Assembly: GCF_030380815.1 (NCBI RefSeq)
Contig: NZ_JAUDUY010000006.1
Coordinates: 1 to 64,000, forward strand
From: Robiginitalea aurantiaca
GTDB taxonomy: Bacteria > Bacteroidota > Bacteroidia > Flavobacteriales > Flavobacteriaceae
Reading direction: 5' to 3'
Length of the DNA: 64,000 nucleotides
Positions 53,966-62,074 of this stretch are shown piece by piece. The notes under the pieces are model-generated. The model worked only from the letters and a program-made list of their open reading frames with translations, did no database searches and was not told the origin of the DNA. The translations under genes and the position numbers were made by a program. Each line of letters opens with the position of its first letter. Position 1 is the first letter of the stretch.

Positions 53966-54903
53966 TTGGAATAGATCTGTACGGTTTTTCCACCGAGGGA
54001 AGTGTTGCTGGCCCTGTACATGCCTTCCGTATTAAAGGGCATTGCGATATTGCCATGGACATCTACAGCGATTAGACCTCCGTCCCCACCGATTTCCAGG
54101 AGTCGTTTCTGTATGACTTCATTGGTGGCCGCTTCCAGGGAAAGCCCTCTGTACTCCATGAGACAGGAAACGTCGTAGGCGGCCACCCCGCGTATAAAAA
54201 ATTCTCCACTACCCGTGCAGCTTACAGCGCAGGTCTTGTTATTCGCATAATTTCCCGCTCCGAGTATCGGACTGTCGCCTATACGTCCAAAACGCTTGTT
54301 GGTCATTCCTCCCGTTGACGTGGCGGCGGCAAGATTCCCATGTATATCACAGGCTACTGCACCCACAGTGCCAAATTTGGAGTCCTTTTTAACAGAATGG
54401 TCCAACTGAAACGCATCGGTGCCCTTGAGCTCCTTCCACTGGTCATATCGAAACTGATCAAAAAAATAAGCCTCATCCTTCAGCTTGTAGTTTAGACTCC
54501 TTGCGAACTTCATAGCACCCTCCCCCGCCAGAAAGACGTGGTCGCTTTTTTCCATAACATCACGTGCGAGAACTACGGGATTTTCAATTCCGGAAATCAG
54601 GGAGACCGCCCCGGCATTCAAAGCACTTCCTTCCATGATGGCCGCATCCATTTCATGGGTGCCATCGGCCGTGAAGACACTTCCTTTTCCGGCATTGAAC
54701 AAAGGACAATTCTCCAGCTCAATTACAGACTGCATTACGGCATCCGTAGCCGTGCCTCCGGCGCTTAAAACCGCATAGCCCTTATCGAGGGCCGTTTCTA
54801 GGGCTTGTTTATAGGCCTTTTCTTTTTCGGGTGTCATCATCCCTTTTACAAGTGTGCCAGCTCCCCCATGTATGGCAATAGCGAATGGTTGCATCTGTTT
54901 CAA
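53962..54903 (-). CDS. iaaA: Isoaspartyl peptidase / L-asparaginase (Ntn-hydrolase)
   Basis: This enzyme hydrolyses beta-aspartyl dipeptides, here most likely beta-Asp-Arg released by cyanophycinase. The proenzyme is about 313 residues with I-A-I-H-G-G-A-G-T near the start. The self-cleavage site is F-G-T-V-G-A-V-A, giving Thr179 as N-terminal nucleophile of the beta subunit, followed by S-T-G-G-M-T-N-K-R-F-G-R-I-G-D-S-P, the family signature. There is no signal peptide. Next to cphA and cphB it completes the route to free Asp and Arg. Confidence 0.93.
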   Translation of the reverse strand: MKQMQPFAIAIHGGAGTLVKGMMTPEKEKAYKQALETALDKGYAVLSAGGTATDAVMQSVIELENCPLFNAGKGSVFTADGTHEMDAAIMEGSALNAGAVSLISGIENPVVLARDVMEKSDHVFLAGEGAMKFARSLNYKLKDEAYFFDQFRYDQWKELKGTDAFQLDHSVKKDSKFGTVGAVACDIHGNLAAATSTGGMTNKRFGRIGDSPILGAGNYANNKTCAVSCTGSGEFFIRGVAAYDVSCLMEYRGLSLEAATNEVIQKRLLEIGGDGGLIAVDVHGNIAMPFNTEGMYRASNTSLGGKTVQIYSN

Positions 54904-55094
54904 TTTAAGCTTTCATAACCCCTGACATCTTTCCATGCAGCAAGGTGATAAAAGTACGGAATCAGGACGGTTTCATGGAACCATTGCAGCATACTTTATT
55001 TGATTCAAAGAACAGGGGCGCTCTTACATTAGCACCCGGCTTTCTCATGGCTTCAGGAGCGGAAACCCTAACCCATAGCTAAACTACCTTCCTA

Positions 55095-55120
55095 TTAATT
55101 CCTTCAGGAAGGTGAATTAA
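55095..55120. repeat. Hairpin upstream of acyltransferase gene
   Basis: TTAATT-CCTTC-ag-GAAGG-tg-AATTAA forms a stem with a 2-base bulge, ending 4 bases before a candidate -7 box. It could be a terminator remnant or an operator. Confidence 0.35.
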
Positions 55121-55123
55121 TCT

Positions 55124-55131
55124 TACTTTTG
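55124..55131 (+). promoter_or_regulatory. Candidate -7 box for the acyltransferase gene
   Basis: TACTTTTG matches TANNTTTG and ends 13 bases before the ATG at 55145, which would give a leader of only a few bases. No TTG -33 element is visible, and the hairpin at 55095-55120 occupies that area. Confidence 0.35.
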
Positions 55132-55144
55132 ACAAACCCCCGTC

Positions 55145-56017
55145 ATGAAAAAGGTTTTTTACAAGGTTCTTTTTGGTATTATCGACCTGCTTTCCTTGTT
55201 GCCATTCTGGATACAACACCGAATCTCAGACCTGTTGTTTATCCTGATATACTATATTGTAGGATATCGGAAAACACTGGTTTTAGAAAACCTGAAAAAT
55301 TCCTTCCCAGAGAAGTCAGAAGCTGACATCCGAAAGATCAGGAGGGCGTTTTTCCGACATTTTTCCGATTTAATGGTTGAATCTGTCAAGAGTTCAACCA
55401 TGGGACAGAAGGCGTTTCAAAAGCGATATTTTATTACGAATCAACACCTACTCGATGCCTATCACAAAACGGGTAAATCCATCATTATCCTATCCCCCCA
55501 TACGGGGAATTGGGAGTGGATTTTTTCACTTGTGCCCAGAATTCCTTATGATGTATTCGCTGTATATCAGCGTCTTACAAACCCCTACATGGATGAGTAC
55601 ATCAGGCGTACAAGACAGCGTTTCGGAGCCGAGATGATTCCCACGACCAAGACTTTCAGAATCATAATGGGTGCTTTGCTTAAAGGCGATCAGTTTCTGA
55701 CATGGTTCGCAGCAGACCAGTCCGCAAGGCCGGATAAAGCGATATGGGTTAATTTCCTAAATCAGGACACTTCCTTTCACAGGGGTTTCGAAGACCTGGC
55801 TAAAAAAACCGATCAGCCGGTTCTTTTCCTTGACATTAAAAAAGTGAGGCGCAGCTATTACGAATTGGAATTTCACGTGATATCGGACGATCCCAAATCG
55901 ATGAAGGAGGGCGCAATCGTTACAGAGTTTGCCCGCCTTACTGAAAAAAGGATTCGTGAAAACCCGCCTTACTGGCTCTGGTCCCACAGACGCTGGAAAC
56001 ACAAAAGAGTTGAATGA
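55145..56017 (+). CDS. Lipid A biosynthesis acyltransferase (LpxL/HtrB-like)
   Basis: An inner-membrane enzyme that adds a secondary acyl chain to lipid A or a related lipid. A hydrophobic N-terminal helix (about 5-40) anchors it. The catalytic H-x4-E motif is S-P-H-T-G-N-W-E-W (His119, Glu124), as in the LpxL/LpxM family. Later segments (W-F-A-A-D-Q-S-A-R and W-L-W-S-H-R-R-W-K near the end) are also typical. At 290 residues it has the usual length for Bacteroidota homologues. Acyl-chain choice is not readable from sequence. Confidence 0.9.
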   Translation: MKKVFYKVLFGIIDLLSLLPFWIQHRISDLLFILIYYIVGYRKTLVLENLKNSFPEKSEADIRKIRRAFFRHFSDLMVESVKSSTMGQKAFQKRYFITNQHLLDAYHKTGKSIIILSPHTGNWEWIFSLVPRIPYDVFAVYQRLTNPYMDEYIRRTRQRFGAEMIPTTKTFRIIMGALLKGDQFLTWFAADQSARPDKAIWVNFLNQDTSFHRGFEDLAKKTDQPVLFLDIKKVRRSYYELEFHVISDDPKSMKEGAIVTEFARLTEKRIRENPPYWLWSHRRWKHKRVE

Positions 56018-56137
56018 TTTCAGATCAGTAAGTCCTTTTCTGATCTGCCGGAACCCTTGACCGAACTGCCCAAATAAGTCGTAAATGTCTTTATTTTGAG
56101 CGACTTAAGTCTCATTTTTATCCTACATTTACGGCCA

Positions 56138-56163
56138 CCTGTGATAAACGTATCATTCACAGG
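56138..56163. promoter_or_regulatory. Inverted repeat upstream of the 195-aa protein gene
   Basis: CCTGTGA (56138-56144) and TCACAGG (56157-56163) are perfect arms with a 12-base spacer that itself contains an offset TGATA/TATCA dyad. A perfect palindrome GACTTAAGTC lies at 56102-56111. The CTGTGA half-site resembles the palindrome at 48793. A candidate promoter (TTTTG at 56095, TACATTTA at 56124) overlaps this area. Confidence 0.4.
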
Positions 56164-56199
56164 CTTAAAACCTTTAAAATCTTCAAAATTTTACCAACC

Positions 56200-56787
56200 A
56201 TGAGAACATTTTCAAAATCGATCTTCACACTTCTGCTTTTTGCGTTTATCGCGGCACCGCTCTTCGGTCAGGAATCAGGTCAGGGCCAGCCCCCAAAAGA
56301 GAAATGGAGCCTGGTATCCACAGAGGGAACGGTTACTGAGATCGACAAGCAAACCCGAAAAATAACGCTGAAAGGTCCCGACGGGGAACTTGCTACAGTA
56401 ACAGCCAGCGAAGAAGTAGAAAGATTTGATGAAATCGCCGTAGGTGATGTCATTACTTTTGAATACTACACCTACATGATGGCGGAATTTCGCAAGCCCA
56501 CGGAAGCGGAACTGGCAGAACCCATAGTCGCTCTGGCCGAGGCTGGAAAAGCACCTGAAGGAATGGATCCCGGCGCTGTGGTCGGTGCGGTAGTCAAAGC
56601 GGTGGTAACCGTGGAAATTCTTAACCGGCCGAATATGTTGGCTACCGTTAAAGGCCCCAGAGGGAACTACCTTACCGTAGAGATGGAAGATGAGGCGCTA
56701 ATGCGTAAACTCAATATCGGCCAGCAGGTTATCCTCACCTACGCAGAAGCGATGGCCATTTCCCTGAACAAAAAGGACGGACAGTAG
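56200..56787 (+). CDS. Secreted protein with duplicated beta module (195 aa)
   Basis: Signal peptide at residues 1-24 (A-P-L-F-G-Q). The mature protein contains two related segments of about 40 residues: I-T-L-K-G-P-D-G-E-L-A-T-V ... I-A-V-G-D-V-I-T-F, and A-T-V-K-G-P-R-G-N-Y-L-T-V ... L-N-I-G-Q-Q-V-I-L-T-Y. They look like small beta-barrels (OB- or DUF5666-like). A helical linker rich in Glu and Ala joins them. I do not recognise a named family. It is a single-gene unit closed by a terminator at 56862-56907. Confidence 0.75.
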   Translation: MRTFSKSIFTLLLFAFIAAPLFGQESGQGQPPKEKWSLVSTEGTVTEIDKQTRKITLKGPDGELATVTASEEVERFDEIAVGDVITFEYYTYMMAEFRKPTEAELAEPIVALAEAGKAPEGMDPGAVVGAVVKAVVTVEILNRPNMLATVKGPRGNYLTVEMEDEALMRKLNIGQQVILTYAEAMAISLNKKDGQ

Positions 56788-56861
56788 ATGAATCTGACCA
56801 TAAAGTGAGTTATTCCTTTTCCTGTATTTGCAGAAATTAGAGTACTACAGGTCATTAAAAC

Positions 56862-56907
56862 GCCAGAAAGTGAGAATCGCGGATTTTCCTTTCTGGCTTT
56901 TTGTTTT
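56862..56907 (+). terminator. Rho-independent terminator after the 195-aa gene
   Basis: GCCAGAAAG (56862-56870) and CTTTCTGGC (56889-56897) form a perfect 9-base stem, extended inside by weaker pairs, followed directly by TTTTTGTTTT. It ends the transcript of the 56200-56787 gene. Confidence 0.88.
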
Positions 56908-57094
56908 CAGATGACCTTCGGGCTTTTAGGCCATTTCCAACAGCCAAAAGTAGATTACTCGTTCCTAACCCCCGTCCTAAGCATCCTCATTTGGTCCTGG
57001 AATTTTGGACGAGTTCTCTCTTGTTGGATGATGTGATTCCAAGGCGCTGTTAAATTCAGGTTATCCCTATATTTGGTCAGAACAGTATCAGACA
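56908..57094. other. Promoter region of the sigma-54 activator gene
   Basis: These bases follow the terminator and precede the activator start. Apart from the -7 box at 57068 I see no repeats and no coding frame. Together with the terminator this makes up the 307-base gap after 56787. Confidence 0.4.
57068..57075 (+). promoter_or_regulatory. Candidate -7 box for the sigma-54 activator gene
   Basis: TATATTTG matches TANNTTTG exactly and ends 19 bases before the ATG at 57095. A convincing TTG at -33 is not visible. This would be a housekeeping-sigma promoter, so the activator is made independently of sigma-54. Confidence 0.45.
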
Positions 57095-59146
57095 GTGGAG
57101 AATTTACTTTATATTTTTCTTTCGGGTATTGCCCTTACCACAGGAACTAATTATTTGTGGTTAGGAGTTATAAAGAAACGTTCTTTTACGGACGTTCTAT
57201 TCGGCCTTTTTGCCTCAGCAGCTGGGGTATACTATCTGCTGACAAGTCTGGAAGGGGTACCTCGCCTCGTCATTCTTTTCTTTGCCACGATAATGTTTGT
57301 CCTCTTCCCCTGGTATTTCGCCTACGAGTCGGACTTTATAAAGCGTAAATTACTTTGGGTAATCACATTTTTGGGATTTGGCTATTACTTTTGGTCCGCC
57401 CTTTCTGCATACACTGAAATTCCACAGCTTACCCTTGTGTTCAGTTACGGGGTTTATGTCCTCTCGGCCATTTACGCATTGGGCTCTACCCATAACCTGA
57501 GGTTGCTTAAAAAAGAACCCGTTGGTCCGTTCATCGCCGTTACGATCTACTATATTGTTTGTATCCTTGAAGAAATAGCCTACAATGCCTTCGGCTTATC
57601 CCTCCCCTGGCGAAGGATTATAAACTTTTACTATCTGGACCTTTTTCCGGTGGTGCTCATCTCTTTTAAGATTTTTCTGATGGCCTACAGCCAACTTCAA
57701 AAAACGAGGTTGGAAGGATCCATCGCGATCTACCAGAACAATTTGAATGTCATTTTAAACCAGGCGGAACGCTATGTGTTAACCCTCGATGTGAAGGGTG
57801 AAATTTTGTTTGCCAACCCATTCTTTATAAACGCAGTAAGTCCCAAAACAAAGATTAAGCATGCTAATTTTCTCGATTTGCTAAGCGAGACAGATCGCGG
57901 TGTTTTCCAGAAAGAAGTACTTGATGCTAAAGGTTTTACGGGCAAAGTCATCGCAAGTCATAATGGTGCAGACCATCCAATTACAGTGTCCTGGAGTTTT
58001 GTAAAACTCAAGGATGATGCGGCGCGAAACATCATGCATATTACGCTATTCGGCGCGGATATAAGCGATCAGAAAGAAACGGAGCTTTCTTTAATCCAGG
58101 CGTATGAGGAACTTGAGGTTATGAAGAATAAACTCGAGGCTGAGAATCTCCAATTGCGCAATGAAAGCAGTTTTCAGGGTTCACGTGGACGGCTGGTGGG
58201 CGCAAGCCCAAATTTCAATTATGTCCTCAACCGGATTGAAGACGTAGCCCCTCTTGATGTCCCGGTTCTTCTGGAAGGCGAAACGGGCGTTGGAAAGGAA
58301 CTCTTTGCATCGGCCATTCACGAAAAAAGCAATCGAAGTACAAAACCCTATATTAAAGTTAACTGTTCGGCGATTCCGGAAAACCTTCTGGAAAGCGAGC
58401 TCTTTGGATTTGAAAAAGGTGCTTTTACCGGCGCAGACAAACTAAAACGCGGAATGTTTGAACTCGCTGATGGCGGCACCCTTTTCCTCGATGAAATTGG
58501 AGACCTGCCCATGTCTTTGCAACCCAAACTTTTGAGAGCATTGCAGGAAGGAGAAATAAAGCGCCTTGGGGCCGAAAAGACGATGAAAGTTGATATCCGC
58601 CTGATTGCGGCCACAAACCTGAGCCTCCAGAAACAGGTTGAAATTGGCGAATTCCGATCCGACCTCTTTTATCGCCTAAACGTCTTTCCCATAACCATTC
58701 CTCCGCTGAGGAAACGCAAATCTGATATCCCGAGGCTTATCAATTCCTTTATAAAGACCTTTAATGAAAAATACGACAAACAGATAACTGAAATTTCAGG
58801 GAGTCTTATGAAGGACCTGACCGATTATTCCTGGCCGGGCAACATAAGACAACTTCGAAATATTATTGAACGTGCGGTAATCACCACCAGCGGCTCAATC
58901 CTGAAGCTGGCCGATCCCCTTCCGTTTACCGAGAAGGAGGATTCACGACCTGCCAAGGACAAATCGGGCCTTAAGAGCCTCGGGACCCTGGAAGATTTCG
59001 AACGGGGGCATATCACAAGGGTACTTGAATATTGTGATTGGAGAATATCTGGCAAAAAGGGTGCTGCCGAAATCCTGAATCTGCCCGCGAGTACGCTCCG
59101 TTCAAAAATGAAAAAGCTGGGAATAACCTCACCGGCCAAATCCTAA
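57095..59146 (+). CDS. Membrane-bound PAS sigma-54-dependent transcriptional activator
   Basis: An enhancer-binding protein that switches on sigma-54 promoters. Residues 1-205 contain about seven membrane helices. A PAS-like domain follows (about 215-335, N-N-L-N-V-I-L-N-Q-A-E-R-Y) and then a coiled coil. The AAA+ domain has Walker A G-E-T-G-V-G-K-E (near 394), the sigma-54 contact loop G-A-F-T-G-A-D (near 443-448) and Walker B G-G-T-L-F-L-D-E-I. A Fis-type HTH ends the protein (about 630-675). All parts needed for activity are present. Direct membrane sensing without a kinase is inferred from the layout. It sits just upstream of the sulfatase genes, its likely targets. Confidence 0.92.
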   Translation: MENLLYIFLSGIALTTGTNYLWLGVIKKRSFTDVLFGLFASAAGVYYLLTSLEGVPRLVILFFATIMFVLFPWYFAYESDFIKRKLLWVITFLGFGYYFWSALSAYTEIPQLTLVFSYGVYVLSAIYALGSTHNLRLLKKEPVGPFIAVTIYYIVCILEEIAYNAFGLSLPWRRIINFYYLDLFPVVLISFKIFLMAYSQLQKTRLEGSIAIYQNNLNVILNQAERYVLTLDVKGEILFANPFFINAVSPKTKIKHANFLDLLSETDRGVFQKEVLDAKGFTGKVIASHNGADHPITVSWSFVKLKDDAARNIMHITLFGADISDQKETELSLIQAYEELEVMKNKLEAENLQLRNESSFQGSRGRLVGASPNFNYVLNRIEDVAPLDVPVLLEGETGVGKELFASAIHEKSNRSTKPYIKVNCSAIPENLLESELFGFEKGAFTGADKLKRGMFELADGGTLFLDEIGDLPMSLQPKLLRALQEGEIKRLGAEKTMKVDIRLIAATNLSLQKQVEIGEFRSDLFYRLNVFPITIPPLRKRKSDIPRLINSFIKTFNEKYDKQITEISGSLMKDLTDYSWPGNIRQLRNIIERAVITTSGSILKLADPLPFTEKEDSRPAKDKSGLKSLGTLEDFERGHITRVLEYCDWRISGKKGAAEILNLPASTLRSKMKKLGITSPAKS

Positions 59147-59186
59147 TACACATATTCCACTTCATTTTTGCTTCTGATTCTGATCA

Positions 59187-59213
59187 CGATATTTCGCGTT
59201 AAACGAAATATCG
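59187..59213. promoter_or_regulatory. Perfect 10-base inverted repeat, candidate activator site 1
   Basis: CGATATTTCG (59187-59196) and CGAAATATCG (59204-59213) are perfect arms with a 7-base spacer. No T-run follows, so it is a poor terminator. It lies about 140 bases upstream of the start of transcription predicted from the -24/-12 element, a normal distance for an upstream activator site of a sigma-54 activator. Confidence 0.55.
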
Positions 59214-59220
59214 CTAACTC

Positions 59221-59268
59221 AGAATACGACTGTATTAAATCGCTAAAAATATTTTACTAGCGTATTCT
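59221..59268. promoter_or_regulatory. Second inverted repeat cluster, candidate activator site 2
   Basis: AGAATACG (59221-59228) and CGTATTCT (59261-59268) are perfect 8-base arms. Inside lie CGCTA/TAGCG (59241-59245, 59258-59262) and the palindrome AAAATATTTT (59246-59255). TCGCTAA occurs twice, at 59211 and 59240. The 3' arm is followed by TTTTGTTTTTC, so it might instead terminate the activator transcript. Confidence 0.5.
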
Positions 59269-59315
59269 TTTGTTTTTCAATTGCTTATATTTTTTCATAA
59301 CGAATTCTTAAAAAT

Positions 59316-59330
59316 TGGTACGGTCATTGG
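59316..59330 (+). promoter_or_regulatory. Candidate sigma-54 (-24/-12) promoter of the sulfatase operon
   Basis: TGGTACGGTCATTGG compares well with the consensus TGGCAC-N5-TTGC: five of six bases at -24, correct spacing, and TTG with one mismatch (G for C) at -12. Transcription would start near 59342, giving a leader of about 23 bases before the ATG at 59365. A sigma-54 activator gene and two dyads lie immediately upstream. Confidence 0.55.
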
Positions 59331-59364
59331 CTATGTCGGGGACAACCCCTTAGCGAATCTCAAT

Positions 59365-59664
59365 ATGTACCTATTTTTATTGCAGTTTGAAGTTCCCACG
59401 AACAAACTCTATGAATTCAACCTCGCCTTAGGCCGCCTCGTAAAATGGCCTGTATATGCCCTGCATAGGACCGGGGGCGATCAGCATAAGGAAAAATTTG
59501 AGATTCTGCGCGAATGGGACAACAGCGATATCATGAAAGCTGAATTGGAAAGTCAGGCTTTTGAAAACCTGAACGGGATGATAAAGGTCTTAGGGGAGAT
59601 CACCCAATCGAAGATTTTTCATGTTTCGGAACAAAAAGATTTGCTTTTAAAGCACCATAATTAA
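59365..59664 (+). CDS. Small protein, possibly ABM-like alpha/beta barrel (99 aa)
   Basis: From the ATG at 59365 the protein starts Y-L-F-L-L-Q-F-E-V-P and has a repeated strand-helix pattern reminiscent of dimeric alpha/beta-barrel (ABM/NIPSNAP-like) proteins; the match is weak. There is no signal peptide. A start at 59281 is possible by frame, but it would lie upstream of the predicted sigma-54 transcription start, so I reject it. It is the first gene after the -24/-12 element and lies 58 bases before the first sulfatase gene. The function is unknown. Confidence 0.6.
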   Translation: MYLFLLQFEVPTNKLYEFNLALGRLVKWPVYALHRTGGDQHKEKFEILREWDNSDIMKAELESQAFENLNGMIKVLGEITQSKIFHVSEQKDLLLKHHN

Positions 59665-59722
59665 GATAAAGAAACCCCCAAGAATATCAATTCACACATT
59701 TAAGCTAGCAAAAACAACAATT

Positions 59723-62026
59723 ATGAGAAGAACACTGTTAACGGCGATTCTGCTCGTCTTTTTTATGAGCTTTGGAAGGGCACAGGAAAAGGGAAAAGCG
59801 GAATTCAAGGGAAAAATCGGAACGACCCTTGCGGAATCTGAAGAATATTGGCCGGAACCCGTTAAAGCACCCGAAGGGGCTCCCAATGTACTCATATGGT
59901 TGATCGACGATATGGGCTATGGGCATTCTTCGGCCTTTGGAGGCTTAACCCCCATGCCAACCATAGAGCGTCTGGCAAATAAGGGTTTGCGATATAACAA
60001 TTTTCATACCACTGCCTTATGTTCTCCTTCCAGGGCTTCAATTGCAGCAGGTCGGAATCACCATAACATCGGAATGGGGTCACACTCTTTGACTGCCATG
60101 GGATTTCCGGGCTATAATGCCCACCCCCCGGAATCCGCCAAAGGATTTTCTGAGATTTTAAAAAGAGAAGGCTGGTCTACCATGTTTATCGGAAAATGGG
60201 ACCATACGCCTCAATGGGAAAGCACGTTTTCCGGACCCTTTGACCGCTGGCCTTCAGGAGATGGCTGGGAACACTTTTATGGTTTTATGTCCGGCGACAT
60301 GAACAATTTTAACCCGATCATGTGGACGGATCATACCCCCATGCAACCCAACTACGATCAACCGGGCTACCATGTAAATGAGGACATGGCCAATACGGCG
60401 ATCAACTGGATCTCGATGTTAAAGGCCTCTGATCACGATAAGCCTTTCTGCATGTTCTGGGCAACCGGAGCCGTACACGCACCCCACCAAGCACCTAAAA
60501 ACTGGGTAGAAAAGTTCAAGGGAAAATTCAGTATGGGGTACGATAAGGCGAGGGAAATTATCCTGAACAACCAGATAGAAATGGGAATTGTGCCGAAAGG
60601 GACAAAGCTTTCTCCTCGTGACGAAACCATTCCTGCATGGAATACCCTGAATGAAAAGGAGAAAGCACTCTATGAGCGACAAATGGAAGCCTTTGCCGGC
60701 CAGTTATCCTATACGGACTATGAATTTGGCCGTGTTTTGGACTACCTGGAAAATATTGGAGAATTGGATAATACGGTTGTCATATTCACTTCAGATAATG
60801 GGGGTTCCGGAGAAGGTGGTCTGCACGGAACTTTCAATGAAAACGGCTTCTTTAATGGCGTACCGAACATTCCTTACGAGACGAATGCCCAATACATTAA
60901 CGAATGGGGCAATAAGGTAGGGGTTTGGCATGTTACTGCAGGTTGGACCCAAGCGGGTAATACGCCATTTCAATACTACAAACAATCCGCCCACAGGGGT
61001 GGAAATGCCGATGCTTTGGTCATTTCCTGGCCCGAAGGGATAGACCCGGCAAATAACGGGCAGGTACGTGATCAGTACCACCATATCATCGATATCGCCC
61101 CAACTATTTTAGAAGCTGCAGGGGTTGAGGCTCCGGAGGTGATCGATGGAGTGAAACAAATGCCTTTTGATGGTGTACCTATGAATTATTCATTCAATCA
61201 GCCAAAAGCCGAAGATACACGGACGGTTCAATACTATGAGCTCTTCGGGAACCGGGGGATTTATGCGGATGGATGGACTGCAGTTACGCTTCACCGGGGT
61301 AAAAGACCATGGGTTTTAAATGCCGAAGGGACTTTAGCGGATGATAAATGGGAACTCTATAATTTAAAGGAGGACTTTTCGCAAAGCAATGATTTGGCAG
61401 CCAAATATCCGGACAAATTGGAAGAACTAAAACGTTTGTTTGAAGAAGAGGCTCGAAAGAATAATGTGTATCCCTTAGATGGTGATGTCGGGCCTCGTCT
61501 GGCCAAAATGCAGGCACGTGCGGCGCCACAGGATAAAGAATTGGTCTACTGGCCACCCGCGGCGATCCGGGTACATGAATCCGTGGCACCACCTTTAAAG
61601 AACAAATCCCATGAATTGGTGGCAGAAGTTGAAGTACCTAAAGGAGGGGCTAACGGCATGCTGGTAACCGCCGGAGGAAGAACCTCTGGCTATGCCTTTA
61701 TGGTCCTGGACAACCAATTGGTCTATGTTTATAATTATATAGGGGACCGTACGGTTATCATGTCTTCTGAAGATGTCCCTGAAGGGAAATCAGAATTAAA
61801 AATGGTATTTACAAGTACCGGACAATTCCAGGGAGATGCGGAGCTGTTTATCAATGGGAAAAGCGTAGGCAAAGCGCGAATTCCAAAAACAATCCCCGCT
61901 ACCTATAGCATAGAAGAAACCTTTGATGTTGGGCAGGATACGGGTTCTCCAATCATCGAAGACACCTATGCCGTCCCATTTAAAAACGAATCGCTTCAAA
62001 AGTTAACGGTTCGAAGGTTAGACTAA
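59723..62026 (+). CDS. Arylsulfatase, secreted (type I sulfatase)
   Basis: Hydrolyses a sulfate ester in the periplasm or outside. A signal peptide covers residues 1-20 (F-G-R-A-Q). The catalytic cysteine to be turned into formylglycine is in L-C-S-P-S-R (Cys100), with metal ligands in L-I-D-D-M-G-Y-G and T-S-D-N-G-G. G-K-W-D-H-T-P provides the conserved Lys and His. A C-terminal beta-sandwich extends the protein to 767 residues, as in the large arylsulfatase A-like group (S1). Activation needs a formylglycine-generating enzyme, not found in this window. The substrate is unknown. It is followed after 48 bases by a paralogue. Confidence 0.93.
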   Translation: MRRTLLTAILLVFFMSFGRAQEKGKAEFKGKIGTTLAESEEYWPEPVKAPEGAPNVLIWLIDDMGYGHSSAFGGLTPMPTIERLANKGLRYNNFHTTALCSPSRASIAAGRNHHNIGMGSHSLTAMGFPGYNAHPPESAKGFSEILKREGWSTMFIGKWDHTPQWESTFSGPFDRWPSGDGWEHFYGFMSGDMNNFNPIMWTDHTPMQPNYDQPGYHVNEDMANTAINWISMLKASDHDKPFCMFWATGAVHAPHQAPKNWVEKFKGKFSMGYDKAREIILNNQIEMGIVPKGTKLSPRDETIPAWNTLNEKEKALYERQMEAFAGQLSYTDYEFGRVLDYLENIGELDNTVVIFTSDNGGSGEGGLHGTFNENGFFNGVPNIPYETNAQYINEWGNKVGVWHVTAGWTQAGNTPFQYYKQSAHRGGNADALVISWPEGIDPANNGQVRDQYHHIIDIAPTILEAAGVEAPEVIDGVKQMPFDGVPMNYSFNQPKAEDTRTVQYYELFGNRGIYADGWTAVTLHRGKRPWVLNAEGTLADDKWELYNLKEDFSQSNDLAAKYPDKLEELKRLFEEEARKNNVYPLDGDVGPRLAKMQARAAPQDKELVYWPPAAIRVHESVAPPLKNKSHELVAEVEVPKGGANGMLVTAGGRTSGYAFMVLDNQLVYVYNYIGDRTVIMSSEDVPEGKSELKMVFTSTGQFQGDAELFINGKSVGKARIPKTIPATYSIEETFDVGQDTGSPIIEDTYAVPFKNESLQKLTVRRLD

Positions 62027-62074
62027 TGGACAAAATATAATTTCAACTCCTATCAATTAAATTAAGTCATCAAA

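Noticed and set aside
59261-59275. T-rich stretch after the repeat, taken as a terminator of the activator gene
   Set aside because: Not fully excluded, but the long AT-rich loop makes a weak hairpin, and the first repeat has no T-run. Enhancer sites fit the context better.
59281-59364. Longer start for the 99-aa protein
   Set aside because: Would place the start codon upstream of the predicted sigma-54 transcription start, and the added residues disrupt the first beta strand.
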